Positions 7,525 to 13,588 of a stretch of 17,970 bases of DNA are shown piece by piece. The notes beneath the pieces are model-generated. The model did not search any database, was not told where the DNA came from, and saw only the letters and a program-made list of their open reading frames with translations. The stretch's first letter is position 1, and each line of letters opens with the position of its first letter. The position numbers and the translations under genes were made by a program. Source of the stretch: an uncultured Oscillospiraceae bacterium (GTDB lineage: Bacteria; Bacillota; Clostridia; Oscillospirales; Acutalibacteraceae); NCBI GenBank assembly GCA_900545625.1, contig UQZS01000040.1, forward strand, positions 1-17,970, written 5' to 3'.

Positions 7525-7570
7525 GTTAAAAGTGCGTAAAGCAAAAACGATTTCGTAAAGATTTTGTAAA
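7525..7570 (-). promoter_or_regulatory. Tandem Pho-box-like repeats upstream of pstS
   Basis: Read on the minus strand, TTTACA (7565-7570) is followed exactly 11 bp later by TTTACG (7554-7559). TTTACG recurs at 7535-7540 and TTTAAC at 7525-7530, with a degenerate T-rich box between them. The spacing is thus about 10-11 bp, one DNA turn. Repeats of TT(A/T/C)ACA-like hexamers with 5-bp spacers are the known binding pattern of Bacillus PhoP-type regulators. The array starts about 75 bp upstream of the pstS ATG and has no good -35 nearby, as expected for an activated promoter. The assignment is inferred. Confidence 0.6.
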
Positions 7571-7651
7571 ATCAATTTTAGTATGCGCTGCACAATAACG
7601 GGCATACAAAACAACAGCTGCCGGGACTTACAGGAAATCGGCGTTCTTTTA

Positions 7652-7680
7652 TTGACAAGCCGCCGCTTTGCGCATATACT
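7652..7680 (+). promoter_or_regulatory. Sigma-A promoter for the L,D-transpeptidase gene
   Basis: A perfect TTGACA (7652-7657) and TATACT (7675-7680) are separated by 17 bp. The predicted transcript would begin about 30 bp before the ATG at 7717. The promoter diverges from pstS, with the Pho-box-like array about 80 bp upstream of it. Confidence 0.8.
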
Positions 7681-7716
7681 GTCTTTACAAAGAATTGACG
7701 GCAAAGGAAGGACACC

Positions 7717-8718
7717 ATGGAATTTTCCTCTACTTATAAAAAGAAAAGCCCGCGTGCGCCGCGCAACCGCAAACACGGGCTTGACAAGAAGAAAAAAATT
7801 GCGCTTATCGTGCTTGCCGCCGTGCTCGTTGTCGCAGCGGTCGTCACCACGGTGCTCGTTGTGCGTCATAACCGCGCGGCGGATCCTGCCGCGGGTGCGC
7901 AGATCGAAACACAGACGCAAGCCGTCACGACCACCGCGCCCACCACACAGGCGCCCACCACACAGGCGCAGGCCGCCGGGGACGTGACGATCACGGACAT
8001 GCAAACGACGATGTATTCCACCGTTGTGACGCTCAATGTGCGCGCGACGCCCTCTGCGGACGGTGAAAAGCTCGGCATGGTCGGGCAGGATACGCCGCTT
8101 TCCGTCACGGGGCGGTGCTCAAACGGCTGGTACCGCATCGATTATGACGGCGGCGTGGGCTATGTTTCGGGCGAATATGTTGCGGAAGCCCCCGGCGGCG
8201 AGCAGAACGACGACGCGCCGTACCTCATCCGCGTCAACCGGCAGCAAAATATCGTCACCGTTTACAGCAAGGATGCGAACGGCGACTACACCGTGCCGTA
8301 TAAAGCGATGGCATGCTCGGTGGGGCTTGACGGCAAAACGCCCACAGGTACCTACAACACGACCGATAAATACACCTGGCGGCTGCTTTCGGGCAATGTG
8401 TACGGGCAGTATGCCACACGCATCACAGGGCACATTTTGTTCCACTCCGTCCCGTATTTCACAAAGGACAAGAGCGACCTTGAATATGAAGAATTCAACA
8501 AGCTGGGGCAGGCCGCTTCGCTCGGCTGCATCCGCCTGACTGTAGAGGATGCAAAGTGGATCTATGACAACTGCCCGAAGGGCACGACCGTTGTGATCTA
8601 TGACAGCGCCGAAGCCGAACCCCTCACCCCGCCTACACCCGTGCGCATCGACACGAACGACAGCCGCCGTGGCTGGGATCCCACCGACCCGGACGAGGAT
8701 AACCCGTGGAAACAGTAA
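7717..8718 (+). CDS. Membrane-anchored SH3b-YkuD L,D-transpeptidase
   Basis: This 333-residue cell-wall enzyme would make 3-3 cross-links or attach proteins to peptidoglycan. A basic cytoplasmic N-terminus (1-27) leads to one membrane helix (28-50), a Thr/Gln/Ala-rich linker (62-87), a bacterial SH3 domain (about 97-156: LNVRATPSADGEKLG ... VGYVSGEYV) and the YkuD catalytic domain (about 168-297). The catalytic Cys271 is in ASLGCIRL and the active-site His243 in ILFHSVPYF; the usual HG before the Cys is LG here. The Asp/Pro-rich tail RRGWDPTDPDEDNPWKQ is a pattern I associate with gut Clostridia enzymes of this type. The start is well supported by AAGGAAGG at 7704-7711. The gene appears monocistronic, with its own promoter and a hairpin 32 bp after the stop. 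Confidence 0.92.
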   Translation: MEFSSTYKKKSPRAPRNRKHGLDKKKKIALIVLAAVLVVAAVVTTVLVVRHNRAADPAAGAQIETQTQAVTTTAPTTQAPTTQAQAAGDVTITDMQTTMYSTVVTLNVRATPSADGEKLGMVGQDTPLSVTGRCSNGWYRIDYDGGVGYVSGEYVAEAPGGEQNDDAPYLIRVNRQQNIVTVYSKDANGDYTVPYKAMACSVGLDGKTPTGTYNTTDKYTWRLLSGNVYGQYATRITGHILFHSVPYFTKDKSDLEYEEFNKLGQAASLGCIRLTVEDAKWIYDNCPKGTTVVIYDSAEAEPLTPPTPVRIDTNDSRRGWDPTDPDEDNPWKQ

Positions 8719-8749
8719 GCGAATTACAGAACCCCATATGGAACGTTAC

Positions 8750-8779
8750 GCGCCCCGTATGCAAATGCATACGGGGCGC
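8750..8779 (+). terminator. Hairpin terminator after the L,D-transpeptidase gene
   Basis: GCGCCCCGTATGCA (8750-8763) pairs perfectly with TGCATACGGGGCGC (8766-8779), a 14-bp stem. The T-tract is weak (TGTTGTT). It lies between convergent genes and may work on both strands. A heptad array begins five bases after the stem. Confidence 0.7.
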
Positions 8780-8784
8780 TGTTG

Positions 8785-8826
8785 TTAGATGCCAAATATT
8801 AGAAATTAGATGTTAGAGATCAGATG
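8785..8826 (+). repeat. Heptad array A (six TTAGANN units)
   Basis: Six consecutive 7-bp units are in exact register: TTAGATG, CCAAATA (decayed), TTAGAAA, TTAGATG, TTAGAGA, TCAGATG. The TTAGA core is conserved while the last two bases vary freely. The array directly follows the terminator of the plus-strand L,D-transpeptidase gene and reads TTAGANN on that same strand. Confidence 0.85.
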
Positions 8827-8871
8827 CGGTGCGGGCGGGTTTCATGCTTTCCCGCGTATGCCCTCCGCATT

Positions 8872-10146
8872 TTACTCCCGCGCGTCGGTTATGACGATCT
8901 CCACGCGGTTATAATAGTCCACCACCGTGTCTACTGTGCCAATGGACTCGATCGGTTGCCAATCCTCCGGTTCGATCGCCACGTTGGCATAGATCCCATC
9001 CTCAATTAACGCGGAATTTTGCAGTGTAGTGAAGCCAATGTACACATACGGCTTGGTGATCTTGCACGTCAAGGTTTCAACACAAACTTCATATTGCAGC
9101 TTATTTCCGCAAGGTATGGTGATCCGCTGCGAATTCTGAGATTCTACCGTGATCTCTCCGGTCGGGTAGACATAATCCGCCGCATCCCAAGACGCAACAT
9201 AATAGGGTGAAGCATGATATGCTGACTCAAAAATCAAAAAGTCCTGCGGCTTGACATCTTCTGCGTGGCAGGGTGTGTCGCTTTGTGCGATAATGATCGT
9301 GCTAAAATATGCATATTGTATGCCCTCAAGCGGCTCTTCCCGCCGCGTAGATTGTGCGTACGGCAGGATTAAGGCAGCCACCATGCAAAACGCAAGAAGC
9401 ACTTGTACGCTCCGCTGCACCGTACCGATACGCTTGTTCGCCTTTTTATCGCGCAAACGGTAGTTTGTTTTCTGCATCCGGGCAACACTGAACGCCGCCG
9501 CAAGCAGCAAAGCAAAAAGCAGGACATAAAACGCAACAGACAGCGCCGTAAGCCATGGCGCGAACGTTACCCCACCAACAAGCGGGAAAATGCGCAGGCA
9601 CTCCATATCGCCTGTAAGCAGGCAGGCCGCAATCAGCACATGCGGCGAATACACAGATGTAAGCTCTGAACCAAAAGAAAATATAATCTGCCACACTCCA
9701 AGAGTGCAAAACAGAAGCACAGAGATCGTACACAACGTTTGGCAGTTTCGCCTTTTTCCCATGTGCGAAATCCCGAGCAGCCCAACAAGCCACAGTGTCT
9801 CCGTGATGAAACGAGCACCGATCCGCCTTTCATCTGCGGTAAACAGTAAAATCAGTCCTGTAAAAAAGCCGATCAGCACCAGCGGCAGCACCGCCAAAAC
9901 GGCGGAAATGACGCGTCCTTTCGGGTGGAGGCGGGAGAGCGACGCTCCGACGGGTTCGGGGTCGCCCATGTCCTCGACCGCCTTTTCCTCCGCGGTCCCA
10001 TCGTCGTAGCCGATTTCCTTATAAAAGTCCTTGCGTTCTTCAAGGTGTGCCCGGATTTCCCGCGCGGTTTCGTTCTTCTCTTCCTCGTCGGAAATCGGCA
10101 CGACCACGCGGTTGATGTAGTCCTGCAACGTCATTTTCTCACGCAT
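8872..10146 (-). CDS. HAAS-domain multi-pass membrane protein paired with PadR
   Basis: This is a 424-residue membrane protein of unknown function. The N-terminal 75 residues (DEEEKNETAREIRAHLEERKDFYKEIG ... AEEKAVEDMGDPEPVGASLSRLH) match the HAAS / DUF1700-like helical domain (also called permease prefix domain), which is found next to PadR regulators in Bacillota. About five or six membrane helices follow (near 79-103, 113-126, 134-158, 165-177, 198-222, 247-264). The last 155 residues look extracytoplasmic and beta-rich, with several Cys (293, 346, 355, 361). The start ATG at 10144-10146 overlaps the padR stop by 8 bp, so the pair is translationally coupled. A Met four codons later is an alternative start. 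In characterised cases HAAS proteins pair with PadR-controlled envelope or transport functions; the role here is not known. Confidence 0.75.
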   Translation of the reverse strand: MREKMTLQDYINRVVVPISDEEEKNETAREIRAHLEERKDFYKEIGYDDGTAEEKAVEDMGDPEPVGASLSRLHPKGRVISAVLAVLPLVLIGFFTGLILLFTADERRIGARFITETLWLVGLLGISHMGKRRNCQTLCTISVLLFCTLGVWQIIFSFGSELTSVYSPHVLIAACLLTGDMECLRIFPLVGGVTFAPWLTALSVAFYVLLFALLLAAAFSVARMQKTNYRLRDKKANKRIGTVQRSVQVLLAFCMVAALILPYAQSTRREEPLEGIQYAYFSTIIIAQSDTPCHAEDVKPQDFLIFESAYHASPYYVASWDAADYVYPTGEITVESQNSQRITIPCGNKLQYEVCVETLTCKITKPYVYIGFTTLQNSALIEDGIYANVAIEPEDWQPIESIGTVDTVVDYYNRVEIVITDARE

Positions 10147-10465
10147 AATTGAGGACCTTTTTGACAGCGTGCGAAAACGATTCCCACTCCTCCTTTTTTG
10201 CCTCCAGCGCGCGCAGCCCCTTGCGGGTGAGGTGGTAATACTTTCGATTTCTGCCGTCGAATTCCTGCCAATAGGATTCCAGCAGCTTTTCCTTTTCGAG
10301 CGCGTGCAGGATGGGGTAAAGCGTCCCCTCCGTCATGTGAAATGCCTGCTCGCTCGCCGCTTCCAATTCGCGGATAATGCGGTAACCGTACTGGTCGCTG
10401 CGTTTGAGCACGCACAAGACGAGCATCGGCGTGCTGCCCTTTAACAATTCTTTGCTGTATCGCAT
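10139..10465 (-). CDS. PadR-family transcriptional regulator
   Basis: This 108-residue winged-helix regulator matches the short PadR subfamily. It shows the typical sequence STPMLVLCVLKRSDQYGYRIIRELE (11-35), FHMTEGTLYPILHALEKEKLLESYW (42-66), the wing FDGRNRKYYHLTRKG (69-83), and a dimerisation helix at the C-terminus. I chose the ATG at 10463-10465 because the family's N-terminus starts there (MRYSKELLKG), GAGG is just upstream and the promoter lies just beyond. The longer frame would read through that promoter. It probably represses its own operon through the palindrome at 10481-10505 and responds to an unknown ligand. The downstream HAAS membrane protein overlaps its stop. Confidence 0.92.
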   Translation of the reverse strand: MRYSKELLKGSTPMLVLCVLKRSDQYGYRIIRELEAASEQAFHMTEGTLYPILHALEKEKLLESYWQEFDGRNRKYYHLTRKGLRALEAKKEEWESFSHAVKKVLNYA

Positions 10466-10480
10466 GTTTATACCTCGCTT

Positions 10481-10528
10481 TACAATGTATTCTATATACA
10501 TTGTATTACAAGGTATATGGTTTGTCAA
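10481..10528 (-). promoter_or_regulatory. padR promoter with a perfect inverted-repeat operator
   Basis: On the minus strand, TTGACA (10523-10528) and TACAAT (10500-10505) are 17 bp apart, a near-consensus promoter. The -10 is the outer part of a perfect palindrome: TACAATGTAT (10481-10490) and ATACATTGTA (10496-10505) around a 5-bp centre. It contains the ATGT...ACAT half-sites typical of PadR operators. Binding there would block RNA polymerase directly, so autorepression is likely. Confidence 0.8.
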
Positions 10529-10917
10529 GTGTTTTTTGTAAAATAGCAGGCGCACCCTACGGGTTTTCTTCGCCGAAGTGGGGATAACAGGATCCCCCCC
10601 CCGCTGCGTTCGAAATAGATTTTTACGTCCGCCGCGTAGTGGCGGGGTTCCACCCCCGCCATAGGAAGTAGTGATTTTGTCTTTGTTTCCGGGAATTCGG
10701 GCAGAAAATTTTCCGGGCAGGCGGAAGATGGTTTGTTTGCCCAACTGCCCTTTGGCGGACATGGAAGTCCGCCACTACGCGATTTGCACAGACGCGCGGC
10801 GGGAGCAGATTCTCCGAATCCCAAACCCTTTTGTCGCTTTGCGACATTTCCCCTATCAGGGGAATCACCCCCGCCCTACGGGACTGTACTGATTTTCGGC
10901 TTTGCGGAAAACTTCCT
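10529..10917. other. Non-coding mosaic upstream of padR
   Basis: There is no supported gene here. Apart from the element at 10636-10778 it holds a nine-C homopolymer (about 10594-10602), small palindromes such as GTCGC-ttt-GCGAC (10833-10845) and CCCCT-at-CAGGGG-like sequence just after, and two CCCTACGGG stretches. The part from about 10875 (CCTACGGG ... TTTCGGCTTT ... AAACTT) recurs with changes at about 16549-16588, again next to a heptad array. Confidence 0.55.
10636..10778. repeat. REPIN-like element 2: inverted pair of GTAG-headed hairpins
   Basis: The left repeat is GTAG (10636-10639) followed by TGGCGGGG-loop TTCCAC-CCCCGCCA. The right repeat is TGGCGGAC-loop ATGGAA-GTCCGCCA followed by CTAC (to 10778). 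At 143 bp it is almost the same length as element 1, with the same head and the same loop sequence (or its complement). The stems differ from element 1 and from each other, but every change is matched on the opposite arm, so the hairpin is conserved while the sequence is not. The interior is not visibly related to that of element 1. Confidence 0.7.
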
Positions 10918-10959
10918 TATCCAACATCTAACCTCTAACATCTACTATCTAACATCTAA
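10918..10959 (-). repeat. Heptad array B (six TTAGANN units)
   Basis: On the plus strand the units read TATCCAA, CATCTAA, CCTCTAA, CATCTAC, TATCTAA, CATCTAA, all in 7-bp register. On the minus strand they are TTAGANN with two single-base decays. The array directly follows the U-tract of the terminator of the minus-strand GGGtGRT gene, so it has the same orientation to its gene as array A. Confidence 0.85.
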
Positions 10960-10985
10960 AAAAGACCGCCCCTTTCGGGACGGCC
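10958..10985 (-). terminator. Intrinsic terminator of the GGGtGRT operon
   Basis: On the minus strand, GGCCGTCCC (10977-10985) pairs with GGGGCGGTC (10964-10972), including two G-U pairs, around a GAAA loop. Six Ts follow (10958-10963). It lies about 50 bp beyond the GGGtGRT stop codon. Confidence 0.85.
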
Positions 10986-11034
10986 TTCGTTATGGGTTTT
11001 GCTGTTTGCTTGTCTGCACAATATAGGCGAAAGC

Positions 11035-12042
11035 TTATTTCATCGCTTCTTCGACCGCGACCGCGCAAGCGACCGTAGCACCGACCATGGGGTTGTTGCC
11101 CATGCCGATAAGGCCCATCATTTCCACGTGCGCAGGCACGGAAGAGGAGCCGGCAAACTGGGCGTCGGAATGCATGCGGCCCATGGTGTCCGTGATACCG
11201 TAAGAAGCGGGGCCCGCCGCGACGTTGTCGGGGTGGAGCGTTCTGCCCGTGCCGCCGCCGGACGCCACGGAGAAGTACTTGACGCCGTTCTCGTTCGCCC
11301 ATTTCTTATACGTGCCCGCGACCAGGTGCTGGAAGCGCGTCGGGTTCGTGGAGTTGCCCGTGATGGAGACATCCACGCCCTCTTTCTTCATGATGGCAAC
11401 GCCTTCAAGCACGTCGTTTGCGCCGTAGCACTTGACCGCCGCGCGCTCACCCTCGGAATACGGCGTTTCGCTCAGCACCGTCAGCTCGCCGGTGTAGAAA
11501 TCATAGTCGGTCTTGACATAGGTAAAGCCGTTGATACGCGAAATGATCATCGCCGCATCTTTCCCTAAGCCGTTGAGGATGACGCGCAGGGGCTCTTTGC
11601 GGACCTTGTTCGCGGTCTTGGCGATACCAATGGCGCCCTCCGCCGCAGCGAAAGATTCGTGGCCCGCAAGGAACGCAAAGCACTTGGTATCCTCGTTCAA
11701 AAGCATTGCGCCGAGGTTGCCGTGGCCGAGGCCGACGTTTCTCTGCTCGGCAACGGAACCGGGCACGCAGAATGCCTGCAGGCCCTTACCGATGGTCGCA
11801 GCCGCTTCGGAAGCGGTCTTGACGCCGGTCTTGAGCGCCAGCGCCACGCCCAGCGTATACGCCCAGACGGCGTTGTCGAATGCGATGGGCTGCACGCCCT
11901 TGACGATGCTTTCTACGTCGATGCCCTTTTCGGTGCAAAGGGCTTTGGCGTCTTCAAGGCTGGCAATGCCGTATTCGGCAAGGCACTTCTCGATTTTCGC
12001 CATTCTTCTCTCTTTACCTTCAAACATTACATCGTTAGCCAT
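11035..12042 (-). CDS. GGGtGRT family protein
   Basis: This 335-residue protein carries the motif that names its family, GGGTGRT, at 262-268. It also has conserved Gly-rich stretches (VGLGHGNLGAMLL 103-115, LIGMGNNPMVGATVA 311-325) and scattered Cys (20, 36, 92, 121, 205, 326). The family is widespread in anaerobic Bacillota and is found beside a NifU/IscU-like scaffold, but to my knowledge its biochemical role is not established. Here it is the second gene of a two-gene operon. It starts 15 bp after the scaffold gene, and its ribosome binding site GGGAGGG overlaps the end of that gene, so the two are made together. No signal peptide or membrane helix is seen, so it should be cytoplasmic. A link to iron-sulfur metabolism is inferred only from its partner. 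Confidence 0.9.
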   Translation of the reverse strand: MANDVMFEGKERRMAKIEKCLAEYGIASLEDAKALCTEKGIDVESIVKGVQPIAFDNAVWAYTLGVALALKTGVKTASEAAATIGKGLQAFCVPGSVAEQRNVGLGHGNLGAMLLNEDTKCFAFLAGHESFAAAEGAIGIAKTANKVRKEPLRVILNGLGKDAAMIISRINGFTYVKTDYDFYTGELTVLSETPYSEGERAAVKCYGANDVLEGVAIMKKEGVDVSITGNSTNPTRFQHLVAGTYKKWANENGVKYFSVASGGGTGRTLHPDNVAAGPASYGITDTMGRMHSDAQFAGSSSVPAHVEMMGLIGMGNNPMVGATVACAVAVEEAMK

Positions 12043-12057
12043 GTGGAAGTCCCTCCC

Positions 12058-12753
12058 TTATTCTTCACGAGGGTCGATGTATTTTGCAGCGTTTGCAAAA
12101 CGACCGTACGTACCTGTATTCTTTTTAAGCGCCTCGTCGGCGGAGACGCCGTGGCGGATATCCTCAAGCATCTTGCCGACCTTGATGAACTCATAGCCGA
12201 TGACCTCGTCGTTCTCGTCGAGCGCCATTCTGGTGACATAGCCTTCCGCCATTTCCATGTAGCGGACGCCCTTCAGCTTCGTGGAGAACATCGTACCGAC
12301 CTGCGAACGAAGGCCTTTGCCGAGATCCTCGAGCGCCGCGCCGATGACCAGACCGTCCTCTGAGAACGCGGACTGCGTTCTGCCGTAAACAAACTGCAAA
12401 AAGATCTCGCGCATGGCAACGTTGATCGCGTCGCACACAAGGTCGGTATTTAAGCATTCGAGCAGCGTTTTGCCGGGCAGGATCTCCGCCGCCATAGCCG
12501 CCGAATGGGTCATGCCCGAACAGCCGATGGTCTCGACCAGCGCTTCCTCAACAATGCCGTTTTTGACGTTGAGCGACAGCTTGCAGGTACCCTGCTGCGG
12601 TGCGCACCAGCCCACACCGTGCGAAAAGCCGGAGATGTCCTTGATCTCATACGCCTTGACCCATTTCCCTTCCTCGGGGATGGGTGCGGGGCCGTGCTTG
12701 GGGCCTTTTGCAACACAGCACATTTTTTCAACTTCATGGGAATAGTTCATCAT
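12058..12753 (-). CDS. NifU/IscU-like iron-sulfur scaffold protein
   Basis: This 231-residue cytoplasmic protein is the first gene of the operon with the GGGtGRT gene. The core resembles the IscU/NifU N-terminal fold, on which iron-sulfur clusters are assembled: SLNVKNGIVEEALVETIGCSGMTHSAAMAAE at about 60-90 corresponds to the family's strand-turn with its cluster Cys (here Cys78). Other Cys that could bind metal are at 12, 13, 50, 57, 100 and 107. The N-terminal extension (about 40 residues, starting EVEKMCCVAKGPKHG) and the C-terminal part (from about 125) are longer than in plain IscU. I chose the ATG at 12751-12753, with AAAGGAG about 11 nt upstream; a second Met follows directly. The longer frame would run through the promoter. 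Confidence 0.85.
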   Translation of the reverse strand: MMNYSHEVEKMCCVAKGPKHGPAPIPEEGKWVKAYEIKDISGFSHGVGWCAPQQGTCKLSLNVKNGIVEEALVETIGCSGMTHSAAMAAEILPGKTLLECLNTDLVCDAINVAMREIFLQFVYGRTQSAFSEDGLVIGAALEDLGKGLRSQVGTMFSTKLKGVRYMEMAEGYVTRMALDENDEVIGYEFIKVGKMLEDIRHGVSADEALKKNTGTYGRFANAAKYIDPREE

Positions 12754-12789
12754 GTTTTTTGGAACTCCTTTCTCAACAGGACTGCATAT

Positions 12790-12818
12790 ATTATACTGAT
12801 TTGCCGCTCGATTATCAA
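12790..12818 (-). promoter_or_regulatory. Sigma-A promoter for the scaffold-GGGtGRT operon
   Basis: On the minus strand, TTGATA (12813-12818) and a perfect TATAAT (12790-12795) are separated by 17 bp. The promoter lies 37 bp upstream of the ATG at 12753, and the stop of the neighbouring small gene is only 20 bp further up. Confidence 0.85.
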
Positions 12819-12837
12819 TAGAAAAAATCACAAACTG

Positions 12838-13092
12838 CTAATTCTTTCCATAAAAAAATTGTCGATTATCGCGGTAAACGCGCCGTTTTGCACAGTCCGT
12901 ATAATAGGTTTCCAAAAGCCCCGCCGTCATGCGCACATCGCGGCGCATTTCGTAAAGGCAGGCAAGGCGGCGGTATGCCTCGTGCCGTTTCTCGCCCGAA
13001 AGGGACTTGGCATACGGCAAAAAGCGGTCGATCTGCCGCGTCAAGGTCTCTTCATCCTGCCGGTAGGTTTGTGCCATTTGTGTCAATGTCAT
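12838..13092 (-). CDS. Small conserved-looking protein of unknown function, SOS-box controlled
   Basis: This 84-residue soluble protein is not one I can assign. It begins MTLTQMAQTYRQDEETLTRQI, is mostly helical and rich in Arg/Lys, Glu/Asp and Tyr, and ends RRVYRDNRQFFYGKN. The heptad-like pattern of hydrophobics (LTRQIDRFLPYAKSL, YRRLACLYEMRRDVRMTAGLLETYY) suggests two or three helices. It has the look of small proteins I have seen in mobile-element contexts in Clostridia, but I cannot confirm homology. The start at 13090-13092 is supported by GAGGGAG upstream and by a promoter with an overlapping LexA-type box. The longer frame would read through both. Its stop is 20 bp from the next operon's -35 box. 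Confidence 0.75.
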   Translation of the reverse strand: MTLTQMAQTYRQDEETLTRQIDRFLPYAKSLSGEKRHEAYRRLACLYEMRRDVRMTAGLLETYYTDCAKRRVYRDNRQFFYGKN

Positions 13093-13116
13093 GCGCTCCC
13101 TCTCTTCCGAAATAAC

Positions 13117-13172
13117 AGAACAAATGTTCGTTTTCTGTGCTCGATTGTAACATCCTATCGCACCTTTGACAA
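13117..13172 (-). promoter_or_regulatory. Promoter with LexA (SOS) box for the 84-aa gene
   Basis: On the minus strand, TTGTCA (13167-13172) and TACAAT (13144-13149) are 17 bp apart. Just downstream, at 13118-13129, lies the perfect palindrome GAAC-ATTT-GTTC (coding strand CGAACATTTGTTCT). It fits the Bacillota LexA consensus CGAAC-N4-GTTCG at all but the last base. It lies about 14 bp after the -10, at the start of the transcript, where LexA would block initiation. Induction by DNA damage is therefore expected. Confidence 0.75.
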
Positions 13173-13311
13173 GGCTTGTCCGCAGGAAAAGTCCGTTTTT
13201 TGGGACTTGGTCTGTGGTAAGAGAAAACACGCTGCACGGTAAATCTTGCGCACGGCGCAGCAGGAATTTATAGACATTTGTTGAGAATCCCTCTTCCCTT
13301 TTGGGCGGATG

Positions 13312-13329
13312 TGTGTTAAAATAATCACA
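13312..13329. promoter_or_regulatory. Possible operator or -10 region before the plus-strand operon
   Basis: TGTGTTAAAATAATCACA has outer arms TGTG/CACA and an AT-rich centre, the general shape of Crp/Fnr- or Rex-type operators. It also contains TAAAAT (13317-13322), a possible -10 with only a poor -35 (TTCCCT) at the right distance. It lies 50 bp before the GTG at 13379. The call is weak. Confidence 0.25.
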
Positions 13330-13378
13330 GATTCGACATGTGCGCAGGCTGTGTGCATATGGGAAAGGAGCTGTACGA

Positions 13379-13588
13379 GTGGATTTTTCAGACGTGTTCC
13401 GCTTTTTTTCGGAAGCAGCGGAATTGACCCCTGAGCGCCGCGCGGCGGAGCTCGTTTGCGTCGCAGCAGCGGCTGTACTGCTTAGCATCCTGCTCGGCGC
13501 GCTGCTTGTACGGCGGATCCGGAAATATAAAGCGGAGGAACATCATGCCCACACCCCAAAAGAACCAGACCCTCACGCTGAAAATTGA
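13379..13588 (+). CDS. Small single-pass membrane protein, unknown function
   Basis: This 69-residue protein starts at GTG (13379-13381), chosen because AAAGGAG lies 8 nt upstream; the frame upstream has no such site. One membrane helix spans about 24-43 (ELVCVAAAAVLLSILLGALL). It is followed by a basic stretch VRRIRKYK and a polar His/Pro-rich tail, so the C-terminus is probably cytoplasmic. It overlaps the start of the rRNA methyltransferase gene by 44 bp in another frame, which suggests translational coupling. I do not recognise the family. The strong ribosome binding site argues that it is real. Confidence 0.6.
   Translation: MDFSDVFRFFSEAAELTPERRAAELVCVAAAAVLLSILLGALLVRRIRKYKAEEHHAHTPKEPDPHAEN

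Noticed and set aside
10594..10602. Nine-C tract as a phase-variation switch
   Set aside because: It lies in non-coding sequence upstream of the padR promoter on the far side and is not within or next to a start codon. There is no evidence it controls a gene.
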